Below, one piece after another: positions 45,424 to 53,621 of a stretch of 64,000 nucleotides of DNA (its first letter is position 1; every line of letters starts with the position of its first letter). Source of the stretch: Granulosicoccus sp045110515 (GTDB lineage: Bacteria > Pseudomonadota > Gammaproteobacteria > Granulosicoccales > Granulosicoccaceae); the NCBI GenBank assembly GCA_045110515.1, contig JBGCGD010000016.1, forward strand, positions 62,001 through 126,000. Direction: 5' to 3'. The translations under genes were made by a program, and so were the position numbers. The notes below the pieces were generated by a model. That model ran no database searches and had not been told where the DNA came from. It worked only from the letters and a program-made list of their open reading frames with translations.

Positions 45424-46650
45424 TTAAGACAGAATTTCGTTAAGCGCATGCAGCAGCTGCTGCATGTCTTCCTCATCAGTAAAGAACCCGGGTGATAGTC
45501 GAATGGTGCCACCACTGTCGACCGTTCCAGCATCAACGTGCACCAGAGGCGCACATTGCAACCCCGCCCTTGCGCAGATTTGATGATCAGCATCTAACTG
45601 ATCTGCCACTTGCGTAGTCGGAATATCTTCGACGATAAAACTCAGCGTGGCAACACGTGCCTCATCGACAGCATCGCCTAGTACGGTCACTTTCTCATAC
45701 CCGGACAGGGCCGCTTCGATCCTTTTGATATGCGACAACTCGGTTTCGTGAATATGCCTCATGGCATATCGGCAAAGTTCACCGTGTGACAAAGACTCCG
45801 GTTTATCGATGTTGAGCAACGTTGCACATCGCATTCCTAGATCCCTAAACCACAGCTGCGCTGCGTGCAGGCCAGCAATACCCGGTAGGGACACGGTACC
45901 TGCCTCGAGGCGATATGGATATGCGTCGGGTTGATACGTTGAAAGCGAATCAACCCCGGTACCGCCAAAACGATAGGGGGTAAGGTCAACGGATTCTGAG
46001 ACAATCATTCCGCCAATACCCATCGGTCCAAACAAGCCCTTGTGCCCCGGAAAGGTCAAGACTGAGATACCCAGCGTATCCATATCGATCGGAAGTACAC
46101 CCGCTGTCTGAGCAGCATCAACAATTAGGGGAATGTTGGCAGCTTTTGCAACATCTGCAATTTGCTGAAGTGGTTGTACCGTGCCAATGACGTTCGACGC
46201 ATGATTGATAACAATAGCGCGGGTCTGATTGGTAATGTTTGACGCGATTTCAACCGGGTTGATATACCCCGCCTCATCCGGGCTAACACGACTGACTTCT
46301 ACTCCGTAGTCTCGTTCGAAGTGATTGGCAGTTCTGAGTACGGCATTGTGCTCAAGACGTGTCGTAATCATATGGTCGCCGGGCTTTACCAGACCCGCTA
46401 TGGCCTGATTGAGCGCATCTGTTCCGTTGAGCGTGAACACTACGCGATTTGAGGGTCCGGAGAAATTAAAAAACTGCGCAAGCATTGAGCGTGCTTTGGT
46501 AATCATCTGCTCGGCCTCTACTGCCAGCAGACTGCCGCTACGACCGGGATTCACACCGTGGCTTCGGAAGAAGGAATCCATGAACTCATAAACGGATTCT
46601 GGCTTTGGCCACGTCGTTGCCGCATTGTCGAAGTAAGCGTTTTCTTTCAT
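45424..46650 (-). CDS. Cysteine desulfurase-like PLP enzyme (class V aminotransferase)
   Basis: Protein of 408 residues, fold type I. The start YFDNAATTWPKP is the typical opening; the PLP site includes Asp178 and Gln181 (VDAAQTAG) and Lys204 in FPGHKGLFGPMG. A Cys in RAGLQCAPLVH (Cys366) is placed where group II desulfurases have their active Cys. This subgroup is annotated as cysteine desulfurase family but is often not linked to Fe-S clusters; no isc or suf genes are here. It follows the O-antigen ligase-like gene by 18 bases. Confidence 0.9.
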   Translation of the reverse strand: MKENAYFDNAATTWPKPESVYEFMDSFFRSHGVNPGRSGSLLAVEAEQMITKARSMLAQFFNFSGPSNRVVFTLNGTDALNQAIAGLVKPGDHMITTRLEHNAVLRTANHFERDYGVEVSRVSPDEAGYINPVEIASNITNQTRAIVINHASNVIGTVQPLQQIADVAKAANIPLIVDAAQTAGVLPIDMDTLGISVLTFPGHKGLFGPMGIGGMIVSESVDLTPYRFGGTGVDSLSTYQPDAYPYRLEAGTVSLPGIAGLHAAQLWFRDLGMRCATLLNIDKPESLSHGELCRYAMRHIHETELSHIKRIEAALSGYEKVTVLGDAVDEARVATLSFIVEDIPTTQVADQLDADHQICARAGLQCAPLVHVDAGTVDSGGTIRLSPGFFTDEEDMQQLLHALNEILS

Positions 46651-46668
46651 AGCGGCATGTTGATGAAC

Positions 46669-48324
46669 TTATCTGTCTTCTTCCACCAGTGGGATATCAA
46701 CCCATTCGTCTGTTGTTTCAAGCTCGATGTCGTATCTGTCGATTTCCAAAGTATCGTTATACAGTAAATCATCGTGCGCCATCGCTGATTGCAAATCGAT
46801 GATGTCTTCTTGCGCCACCGCAAAATCGTCGTCAGTCGTGTCAGCGTGTTCGTCCCACAGTGTAACTTTGGCTACTGTTTTCTCATTTGTCTGCGGTAGA
46901 TCAGGGAAATTGGAAACCAGCTCAGCCTCAGCTGTCACCTCAGACGCAGCAACAGAGCCGCCCAACATGGGCCCTAACCAAGGCTTTCCGGGTACGGCGC
47001 TGTAAGCAGGCGTGGTTTGGTTCTGAGACGGCGGAGTTAGATAACTTTCATCATCTGGTGCCAATACATCGTCAGACACCAAGTTGATCTGACGCAACAT
47101 ACTCACAGGCAACGCTAAAAAGAAAATCCAGAAGAGCTCGCGATTGACTAAAAAGCGGGCTTCGGAGAAATTACTGATGAGGTACGCTGTGACGAACGCC
47201 AGTACAAACAGTACCCCGACCTGTTGTCGTTCATACTGACAATAGAATATTTCAATGAGCTGCTGGGCAACCATGAGCAGCGCTACTAATGCCAACGGTA
47301 TACCCACTTCTGATGCAACTTGCAGCAGGCCGTTGTGAGCGTGATAAACCACCCAGGTAAAATCAGTAAGGCTCTGTTGTATCCACAGGGTAGCATCCGT
47401 GGGATACCACAGTGACCCGTAACCCACGCCCGTTAGCGGGCGCTCAAGAATCAGTTTCCAGGTTTGTCTCCAGACTTCACCGCGACCAGTCAGATCGTCT
47501 GTCCGACCGACTAATTCTGCTGTATCAATATTCGCAATGGCCAACATTACCACCGCTGAGAACAAGACTGCCATGACAGCCATTCGAATAAAACTGAGCT
47601 GAAAACGGTTGGCAATAAACAGGTACAGAGACAATGCACCCGCGACAAGCATCGCAAGCAAAGAGGTGGCTGAGTTGCTCAACCCGAGCAGCGCAAGACT
47701 CACGCTTGCTAACAGGAAGCACATCAGCTTCCAACCGCCGCTTTCTGTGGAATCGCTTAACGTCACGTACAGCAGGACACCAATAGCCGCCCAGAAACCT
47801 AAATCGTTTTTCGAGTTAAACACTCCACGCCAAACTTGAGCGCCTTCGTAATTCTCGATCCCAAGAGCAGGTAGGCCCACGACAGCGCCAATGCTGGCAA
47901 TTAAACAAATAGCGAGAACGACTGCGAATACCCGCAGAGTTGTGAGCAAAGGCACGGTAAATCCTATGTAGACCGCAATGAGCGTGCTGCCAAACAAATG
48001 CACCACTCGCTCTGCTGATACCTGCGCATCAATCGACCAAGACACAGAAAAGACCGCCCCCAGAATGAGGAAAACCAGCAAGATTCGGTAGCGGACTAAC
48101 CAGGATACCCAGTTCATTCCATGCTTGAACATAAGCCCGAGAAATGAGCAGGCATACAGCATTAGCCATGCAGGCGTCAGCACTTTTTCCAACGGCCCAC
48201 CGGAGAAGACGGCAATCGTTGGTACAACGCCCGTACCCAGCAATATTGTCAAAACCAGAATACCTAAGGCGGCAATTGAGCCTCGGGTGGCCGCCGTGGG
48301 CTGCGTATACGTTGCTACGCGCAT
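46669..48324 (-). CDS. O-antigen ligase/polymerase family membrane protein with acidic tail
   Basis: Membrane protein of 551 residues. About ten helices occupy the first 410 residues, with a large loop containing GRTDDLTGRGEVWRQTWKLI and RPLTGVGYGSLWYP, then VVYHAHNGLLQVASEVGIP, the Wzy_C/WaaL hallmark with the conserved His. After the last helix comes a tail of about 140 residues very rich in Asp and Glu (for example DEHADTTDDDFAVAQEDIID) that is not a usual part of the family. It should join polysaccharide to lipid or protein in the periplasm; ligase versus polymerase cannot be told by eye. No other polysaccharide genes are adjacent. Confidence 0.83.
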   Translation of the reverse strand: MRVATYTQPTAATRGSIAALGILVLTILLGTGVVPTIAVFSGGPLEKVLTPAWLMLYACSFLGLMFKHGMNWVSWLVRYRILLVFLILGAVFSVSWSIDAQVSAERVVHLFGSTLIAVYIGFTVPLLTTLRVFAVVLAICLIASIGAVVGLPALGIENYEGAQVWRGVFNSKNDLGFWAAIGVLLYVTLSDSTESGGWKLMCFLLASVSLALLGLSNSATSLLAMLVAGALSLYLFIANRFQLSFIRMAVMAVLFSAVVMLAIANIDTAELVGRTDDLTGRGEVWRQTWKLILERPLTGVGYGSLWYPTDATLWIQQSLTDFTWVVYHAHNGLLQVASEVGIPLALVALLMVAQQLIEIFYCQYERQQVGVLFVLAFVTAYLISNFSEARFLVNRELFWIFFLALPVSMLRQINLVSDDVLAPDDESYLTPPSQNQTTPAYSAVPGKPWLGPMLGGSVAASEVTAEAELVSNFPDLPQTNEKTVAKVTLWDEHADTTDDDFAVAQEDIIDLQSAMAHDDLLYNDTLEIDRYDIELETTDEWVDIPLVEEDR

Positions 48325-48667
48325 GCCAAACTCAGGTTCGGCAGAACCGGTTTAGTGAGAAGTCGAATTTTCATGCTCACATAATAGTCCTTGATTTAAT
48401 TAGCTGCTTAGACCGTTCTGGCACGGACGCGACGAGCTTCTCAGACGGAAGCGCTACAGTGAGCAGCAATTCACGCGAGTCGGCAGTTGAGCGTTTATTG
48501 GATCATAAAACTACGGCCTTTTGATTGCTCGGAGCGAACAGATAGTGTGACAAGATTCACTGAAAGCTATCGGTGCTCAAACCAGCGAGAACACTTCGCT
48601 AAATAACACCATTTTTCGCCAATGGCTCAAATCGCGCCCACACGGTAGGGCTCTTAGCCATTGGCGC
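48325..48667. other. Intergenic region before the O-antigen ligase-like gene
   Basis: About 340 bases without a supported gene. It should carry the promoter of the gene at 46669-48324. A short hairpin (GGTTC-GGCA-GAACC, 48334-48347) sits just before its ATG, and an 11-base inverted repeat lies at the far end (48617-48666). The plus-strand frame crossing 48144-48524 looks like chance. Confidence 0.6.
48617..48666. repeat. 11-base perfect inverted repeat
   Basis: CGCCAATGGCT at 48617-48627 is exactly matched in reverse complement by AGCCATTGGCG at 48656-48666, with 28 bases between. It adjoins the stop codon of the LpxR-like remnant. There is no T-run on the correct side for a minus-strand terminator. 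Its origin is unknown. Confidence 0.6.
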
Positions 48668-49156
48668 CTACAATCTTCGGCTAATAGTCAATCCACCCCA
48701 AGCCAGCTCCCGAGACTCTTCTAAGTCGACATCCTTTGTGCGTGCACGGACGAATACGTCGATTCGTATATTTTCGCTGACATCGGTTGTAAACCCTAGA
48801 TCGCCTTTGGCTGTCCAATTCAGCTCTTGCGCAAGCCCGCTAGCGTAAGCCTGTTGATACAGAGCGCGTTGCATACTTAAGCCGTATTTCGCGGTTAATT
48901 CACCACCACTGGAAATTTGGTGTTCCCAGCCCTCTGGTTTTTCACTACCAATAGCCCCGTGAAAACTCCGCTGAAGAGTCTCGGCTAAATCAAGCCCCAA
49001 CAGCCCAACGGTGAAACTCGACTTTACGGACATCTTTTTTGCAGGAAGGATGACCTGCTCGGTACTGTTTAGAAAAAACAAACTGGCATAGGGTCTGGAC
49101 GAATAAGTAGAGATTTCCGCATGTATCTGACTTTCAGTGTATCGAGTCTTCTTCAT
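48668..49156 (-). pseudogene. LpxR-like (DUF2219) remnant with IS-derived start
   Basis: ORF of 162 residues. The middle matches LpxR-type lipid A 3'-O-deacylases: SSRPYASLFFLN corresponds to the DRPYAGWLY block and FHGAIGSEKPEGWEHQ to the VH.liGs..P.GWdnQ block; the end (ELAWGGLTISRRL) resembles the final barrel strand. LpxR proteins have about 320 residues, so roughly the first half, including catalytic residues, and probably part of the middle are missing. The first 11 residues (MKKTRYTESQI) look instead like the start of an IS3-family OrfA transposase, preceded by a GGAGAATGAAAG leader. It is best read as a decayed gene into which an IS end was joined. Confidence 0.6.
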
Positions 49157-49200
49157 CTTTCATTCTCCAGTCGTGGAGTTTACGAGGGAAAATTCTAGGA
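49124..49200 (-). mobile_element. IS3-family left-end remnant (start of orfA)
   Basis: Minus strand: a GGAGAATGAAAG ribosome binding region and eleven codons reading MKKTRYTESQI, as in OrfA of several IS3-family elements. After codon 11 the reading passes into LpxR-like sequence, so the transposase is cut off there. Exact outer limits and terminal repeats were not determined. Confidence 0.45.
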
Positions 49201-49238
49201 TGCTATGTACCCGTTTTTGGGGATGGTTACACAAGGTT

Positions 49239-49385
49239 GTCACCGCTAATTGGAGAAGGCGTTACAATCAAATGTGGCCGCACAGTACGTATGGCTCTAT
49301 CACGCCAGAAATGGCATATTTTCCTAAGCACGCAAACCGAGAAAAATAAACAGCGTAGTTGAACCAACAATTGGGGGTATCTCGG
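49239..49385 (+). mobile_element. IS3-family right-end remnant (end of orfB)
   Basis: Plus strand: codons from about 49242 read NWRRRYNQMWPHSTYGSITP and end at a stop at 49347-49349. This matches the C-terminal WR..YN..RPHS.LG..TPE block of IS3-family OrfB integrases. The next bases include CCAACAATTGGGGGTATC (about 49363-49380), which resembles an IS150-type right terminal repeat. The rest of the element is missing, and it points opposite to the orfA start at 49156. Confidence 0.5.
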
Positions 49386-49409
49386 ACGGCCTCCAAGGAC
49401 GCTAAGCGT

Positions 49410-49877
49410 CTACCGGGGCTTAATGCTAATGAAAATTGGAAATAGCTCATCCAGCACAATTTGATCCAAAATTCCTATAACTTCTTCGGGCTGAGTAAAG
49501 TCTGGCCAAAGATCAAGATTGCATGCAAATTCATCAACGTAGTGTCTGACCGAGCCATTCATATTTGTAACTTCTATATTATAAAATGGCTGGGTGCCTC
49601 GAGGCTCGCAAGTAGGAAATACGTCAGGTGGAAAAGACGTCTCAAGTCGTTCTAGACGCTCAGCTACTTCATCTGTGAACTCACCTACAACAAACGTTTT
49701 GTCATAATCAATAAATAAGCCTGTGTCAAAGGACGTAGCATCAAGAACACGTACAAAACGTAATTCGATTGAACTCTCTGTCCAAACACCGCCCGTATAG
49801 GATACATCGGTTGTTGGAGCATTAGAGGAACAGCTTGCCAGCAATAAAAAGGCAATTGGCGTAACTTTGACGATCAT
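49410..49877 (-). CDS. Small hypothetical lipoprotein
   Basis: Protein of 155 residues with a lipoprotein signal (IAFLLLASCSS, Cys16). The mature part is acidic with two Cys (FPTCEPRG and EFACNLD) and motifs such as IELRFVRVLDATSFDTG. No family was recognised. The frame is intact and has normal composition, so it appears functional although its surroundings are decayed. The broken ORF upstream overlaps its first 56 bases. Confidence 0.6.
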   Translation of the reverse strand: MIVKVTPIAFLLLASCSSNAPTTDVSYTGGVWTESSIELRFVRVLDATSFDTGLFIDYDKTFVVGEFTDEVAERLERLETSFPPDVFPTCEPRGTQPFYNIEVTNMNGSVRHYVDEFACNLDLWPDFTQPEEVIGILDQIVLDELFPIFISIKPR

Positions 49878-50285
49878 TCAGTTTCCTGACAAACCTTGTA
49901 GAGCTTTGAATTTCATTTGGATCTATGTCACTAGTTCCTGCAGGAAGGTATGGCATAGACACATGGTACCCAACAGCCCACAATCCGTTTGGAAATTGAG
50001 AGGCATTATTAGGTATAACTATCCAAATATTTCCTTCAATAGTTGATGAATTGGAAGTATTTACTGGTGTGCCAGGAATATGGCCGTCGGGATTCATTGT
50101 GTATAGGTGATACAAAGGCCCACCGTTGATCGTCAAAAGTATATCTGATCCAAGGCGGTGTTTGTCAGCATAGTTGCGGTATTTTTTAAGCCACTTGTTT
50201 CACAATTTCAGGTGACTTCTCACCATTGGAATACTGCGCAGCGATGCTAAAAGCGTAGACAACATCGCATATGCTTTCCCATTAC
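49822..50285 (-). pseudogene. Possible frameshifted gene remnant of unknown function
   Basis: On the minus strand a frame from about 50285 reads CDVVYAFSIAAQYSNG and SPEIVKQVA, then meets TAA at 50188-50186. One base away, the next frame continues without a start codon as KKYRNYADKHRLGSDILL, then INGGPLYHLYTMNPDG and GLWAVGYHVSMPYLP down to 49822. Removing one T at the junction (GCT-T-AAAAAA) would join both parts as ...VKQVAKKYRNY.... No family was recognised. The 5' end is also missing, because a stop precedes the first part. Confidence 0.35.
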
Positions 50286-50647
50286 AAAGACGGGACACAA
50301 GTAGCTCGTTTTATAACCTAATATACCTAGGACATTTAGTGTAATACCGCCAACGGTCGTTTTAGGTCTCTGCTTTTGTAGGTCCATTGACATCGAGTAG
50401 CTAGTTCATCCTGATCATTAATTGCGCACTGTAAATGTAGTGGTTTACTAGGCCATACAGCTAGTTTCATAGAACTGAAAAAAGCCCATAAGGACTGCAC
50501 GCAAATACACAATCACACCACGGTTGTGTTTTAGATGTGGCCTGTTGCGCACGCATGGCACGAGCAGATACACAAAACTATCTACAGGCTCGACTGTCCA
50601 AAAACAGTGTTTAGACACCAGATGCACCTAGAAAAATACCTAAGTTT
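50286..50647. other. Intergenic region downstream of the polyol ABC operon
   Basis: About 360 bases with many stops in all frames. Short inverted sequences exist (for example ACACAA...TTGTGT near 50507-50530), but no convincing terminator, RNA gene or ORF was seen. It is AT-rich and looks like decayed sequence. Confidence 0.5.
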
Positions 50648-51736
50648 CTACACTTTTCGCAAAGAACGTTCTGTCTTTTTGTCAAACAGGTGAGTATGAT
50701 TTTCATCGAAAGTAAGATGCACTAAAGAGCCAACATCGACTCTCTTTGAAGAATCAATAAAAGCTGTAATTAGTTCACCATCACTTTTAATACCTACTAG
50801 AATGTGATCCCCGTGAAACTCAACAAAATCAGCAAACCCTGAAATTGTTGATCCTTCTATCTGGGTATCTGAAACATCTAACTTTGATGGACGGATACCG
50901 ACAACAACCTCTTGTCCGTCTGCCAATTGAAAGGTATTTTCAGATATGGCTATGCTACTCCCCCCATAGGTTGCACCCCATCCTGCATCCGTCTTACGTA
51001 CTGTAGCATTTATTAAATTCATAGCAGGTGACCCGATGAATCCTGCTACAAAAAGACTTTCTGGGTTTTGATAGATTTCTTCAGGTGTCCCAATTTGTTC
51101 GATATTTCCACTGTTGAGCAAGACAATTCGATCTGCCAGTGTCATTGCCTCAATCTGATCATGCGTTACATATACCGAGGTCGTATTTAGTTCCTTATGC
51201 AAGCGAGCAATCTCAACACGCATAATTGCCCTTAATTTCGCATCTAAGTTAGACAATGGCTCATCAAACAAGAACAAATCTGGTGTCTTTATCATAGCTC
51301 GGGCAATCGCAACACGCTGTTGCTGACCACCAGAGAGCTCAGCTGGTGTCCTATCCAGATATCCATCCAATCGCAACATGGTGGTTACCTTTGAAACGCG
51401 CTCATCAATTTCAGACTCTGGTGTTTTTAGCCGTTTAAGACCAAACGCCATATTGTCACGTATCGACATGTGAGGATAAAGTGCGTAGTTTTGAAATACC
51501 ATGGCAACCCCTCTCTCACGCGGCTCCGCGTTATTAACAACTTTGCCATCAATTTTTAATTCCCCGCCCGAGATTTTTTCTAGGCCTGCTAACATTCGAA
51601 GAATTGTCGATTTTCCGCATCCGGATGGGCCTAGAAAAACGACAAACTCTCGATCCTGGACTTCCAAGTTGAAATCGCTAACGACTTCCAGCTTTCCGTA
51701 TACTTTCTTTAGTGAAGTACATTCAATACGTGCCAT
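50648..51736 (-). CDS. ABC transporter ATP-binding protein, MsmK/UgpC/SmoK-like
   Basis: ATPase of 362 residues. It has Walker A (GPSGCGKST, about 36-44), signature (LSGGQQQR), Walker B (LFLFDEPLSNLDAKLR) and the H-loop (VYVTHDQ), followed by a C-terminal regulatory TOBE/OB region from about 240 typical of carbohydrate importers (VVVGIRPSKLDV). It is the last gene of the uptake operon and should energise the two permeases encoded upstream. The closest context match is sorbitol/mannitol systems such as SmoEFGK, based on the adjacent polyol dehydrogenase. Confidence 0.92.
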   Translation of the reverse strand: MARIECTSLKKVYGKLEVVSDFNLEVQDREFVVFLGPSGCGKSTILRMLAGLEKISGGELKIDGKVVNNAEPRERGVAMVFQNYALYPHMSIRDNMAFGLKRLKTPESEIDERVSKVTTMLRLDGYLDRTPAELSGGQQQRVAIARAMIKTPDLFLFDEPLSNLDAKLRAIMRVEIARLHKELNTTSVYVTHDQIEAMTLADRIVLLNSGNIEQIGTPEEIYQNPESLFVAGFIGSPAMNLINATVRKTDAGWGATYGGSSIAISENTFQLADGQEVVVGIRPSKLDVSDTQIEGSTISGFADFVEFHGDHILVGIKSDGELITAFIDSSKRVDVGSLVHLTFDENHTHLFDKKTERSLRKV

Positions 51737-51753
51737 GGGTATTTCTCACAGTC

Positions 51754-52791
51754 TCAATTGATTAATTCAATCTGAAGTTTTATATCTGATGAACGCCCTT
51801 CAGCCGCGCGTTCAAACACTTCGACTGATTGGTCAAATGAAAACGTCCCAGATATTAATGGCTTTAGGTCTACTTTGCCGGACGCAATCAAATTCAAAGC
51901 GCGATCAAATACATTCGCATATCGGAAAACTGTTTCAATCTTTACTTCTTTGCAAATTGCAGCGTTTACATCTAACTCTGGCTTGCTATTTGGCATACCT
52001 ACTAGCACTAACGAACCACCAATGCGCACTAGTCGAACGATATCTTTGTAAACAGCAACGGCGCCGCTTGCTTCAAAAACAACGTCCGCACCCCAGTTCT
52101 CAGTTTCTTCATTGACGCGTGCTTCGAGGTCTTCAATTTTAATATTAACCGGCACTATTCCATCATATTGTCCTGCAATGGAAAGCTTCTCTTCACTCAT
52201 ATCAGACACAATGACTTTGCTGCATCCAGCAGCTAGTGCAGCTAAAGCGACCATGATTCCGATTGTTCCAGATCCCGTTACAACAGCAACATCACCAGGG
52301 ATTATTCGAGCCCTTGAGGCACCTTGCATCCCAACAGCAAACGGTTCGACCATAGCCGCCTCCCCAAAACTTACGTTGTCTGGCACCTTGTATGTGAAAG
52401 CGGCAGGATGCACAACTTCCGGCGTTAGAATTCCATGATGAGGCGGCGTAGCCCAAAACGTGACTTCTGGATCTAAATTGTAAACACCAAGTTTTGATGC
52501 TCTCGATTTAGGATTAGGGACGCCAGGTTCCATGCAAACGCGATCTCCAACCTTTAAATGGGTAACGTTACTTCCCACCTCCACAACAATTCCTGCACCC
52601 TCGTGACCGAGAACCATCGGCTCTGTCACTACAAAGTCACCAATTCGACCGTGTGTGTAATAGTGAACATCGCTGCCACACACACCTACTGTATGCATTT
52701 TTATTTTGACATCATCGGCATTGACCTCTTGTGGCAATTCAATTTCACGAATTTCAAGTTTTCCAATTTCTTCTAGAACAAGAGCTTTCAT
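51754..52791 (-). CDS. Zinc-type polyol dehydrogenase (xylitol/sorbitol dehydrogenase-like)
   Basis: Medium-chain dehydrogenase of 345 residues from the ATG at 52791; an ATG one codon earlier (52794) is equally possible, and a much longer frame to 52908 lies inside the neighbouring gene. Catalytic zinc residues are Cys38 (GVCGSDVHYY) and His63-Glu64 (LGHEGAG). NAD binding is by GSGTIGIMVALAA. The structural-zinc Cys cluster is absent and replaced by MEPGVPNPKSRASKLGVYNLD, as in one branch of bacterial xylitol dehydrogenases. It should oxidise an imported polyol to a ketose. It lies eight bases after the permease stop. Confidence 0.9.
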   Translation of the reverse strand: MKALVLEEIGKLEIREIELPQEVNADDVKIKMHTVGVCGSDVHYYTHGRIGDFVVTEPMVLGHEGAGIVVEVGSNVTHLKVGDRVCMEPGVPNPKSRASKLGVYNLDPEVTFWATPPHHGILTPEVVHPAAFTYKVPDNVSFGEAAMVEPFAVGMQGASRARIIPGDVAVVTGSGTIGIMVALAALAAGCSKVIVSDMSEEKLSIAGQYDGIVPVNIKIEDLEARVNEETENWGADVVFEASGAVAVYKDIVRLVRIGGSLVLVGMPNSKPELDVNAAICKEVKIETVFRYANVFDRALNLIASGKVDLKPLISGTFSFDQSVEVFERAAEGRSSDIKLQIELIN

Positions 52792-52799
52792 CATTTCAA

Positions 52800-53621
52800 T
52801 TACCGTGATTTGGTAGAGAACATTGTGTTCATAAATCCACTCAATAAGCCCAGTAGCAACAAGGGTGGAATAGAGAGCAGAACGACTGCCGCGTTTAGAA
52901 CTCCCCAAGGTGTATCAAACCCAACCTGCGACATTTCAGAAGCCACTATTGGCAGTGTCTTAGCATCGCTTGTTGTCAGCATCAGTGCGATTAAAAATTC
53001 ATTCCAAATTAGAACAAAACTGAATGCGACTGCACCTAGGACAGTTTTCATTGCAATAGGTAATGCAATTTTGAAAAATATTGAATAAGCACCGTAACCG
53101 TCTACACGAGCCGCCTCTTCAATTGATTGAGGCACTTGCTGAAAACTAGGTACGGCAAGCCAAATAGTAATAGATATTGTTAGCAGGCTATAAGTGGCTA
53201 TCATCGCCAGGCGTGTATCGTAAATTCCCAGATTAAGCCAAATAACCATCAAAGGAATGGCTATAGCAACCGGAGGTAGAAATCTAAGTGATAAAACAAA
53301 AAACTGGATCTCATTGGTCAAACGATTCGGATATCGAGCCACCGCATAGGCCGCTGGCAAACCCAACACAATACCGATAAGTACCGCTGTTAAACAGATC
53401 CACAATGAATTGACTAATGCATCAGTTACACTCTTTCGTTCGATTACATACTTTATATTGTCTAACGTTGGATCAAAGAACAGTTTTGGTGTCAGCGTTC
53501 TGATATCCACATTTTCTTTCAGCGCGTTCAAAACTGCCCACAGTAAAGGCGCCAGTATTATGGCCGCTACCGCAAACAAGATAAGCCGACCGACAATGGA
53601 AGAGATTCTTATATTCCTCAT
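52800..53621 (-). CDS. Carbohydrate ABC transporter permease, MalG type
   Basis: Inner-membrane protein of 273 residues with six helices. The EAA loop (IEEAARVDGYGAYSIFFKIALP, shown in part) contacts the ATPase. The start is an ATGA overlap with the MalF-type gene. It forms the translocation channel with the protein encoded at 53618-54481. Confidence 0.93.
   Translation of the reverse strand: MRNIRISSIVGRLILFAVAAIILAPLLWAVLNALKENVDIRTLTPKLFFDPTLDNIKYVIERKSVTDALVNSLWICLTAVLIGIVLGLPAAYAVARYPNRLTNEIQFFVLSLRFLPPVAIAIPLMVIWLNLGIYDTRLAMIATYSLLTISITIWLAVPSFQQVPQSIEEAARVDGYGAYSIFFKIALPIAMKTVLGAVAFSFVLIWNEFLIALMLTTSDAKTLPIVASEMSQVGFDTPWGVLNAAVVLLSIPPLLLLGLLSGFMNTMFSTKSR

Noticed and set aside
48144..48524. 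Plus-strand ORF of 126 codons over the start of the O-antigen ligase-like gene
   Set aside because: Most of it is antisense to the coding sequence; composition is rich in Ser, Arg and His without pattern.
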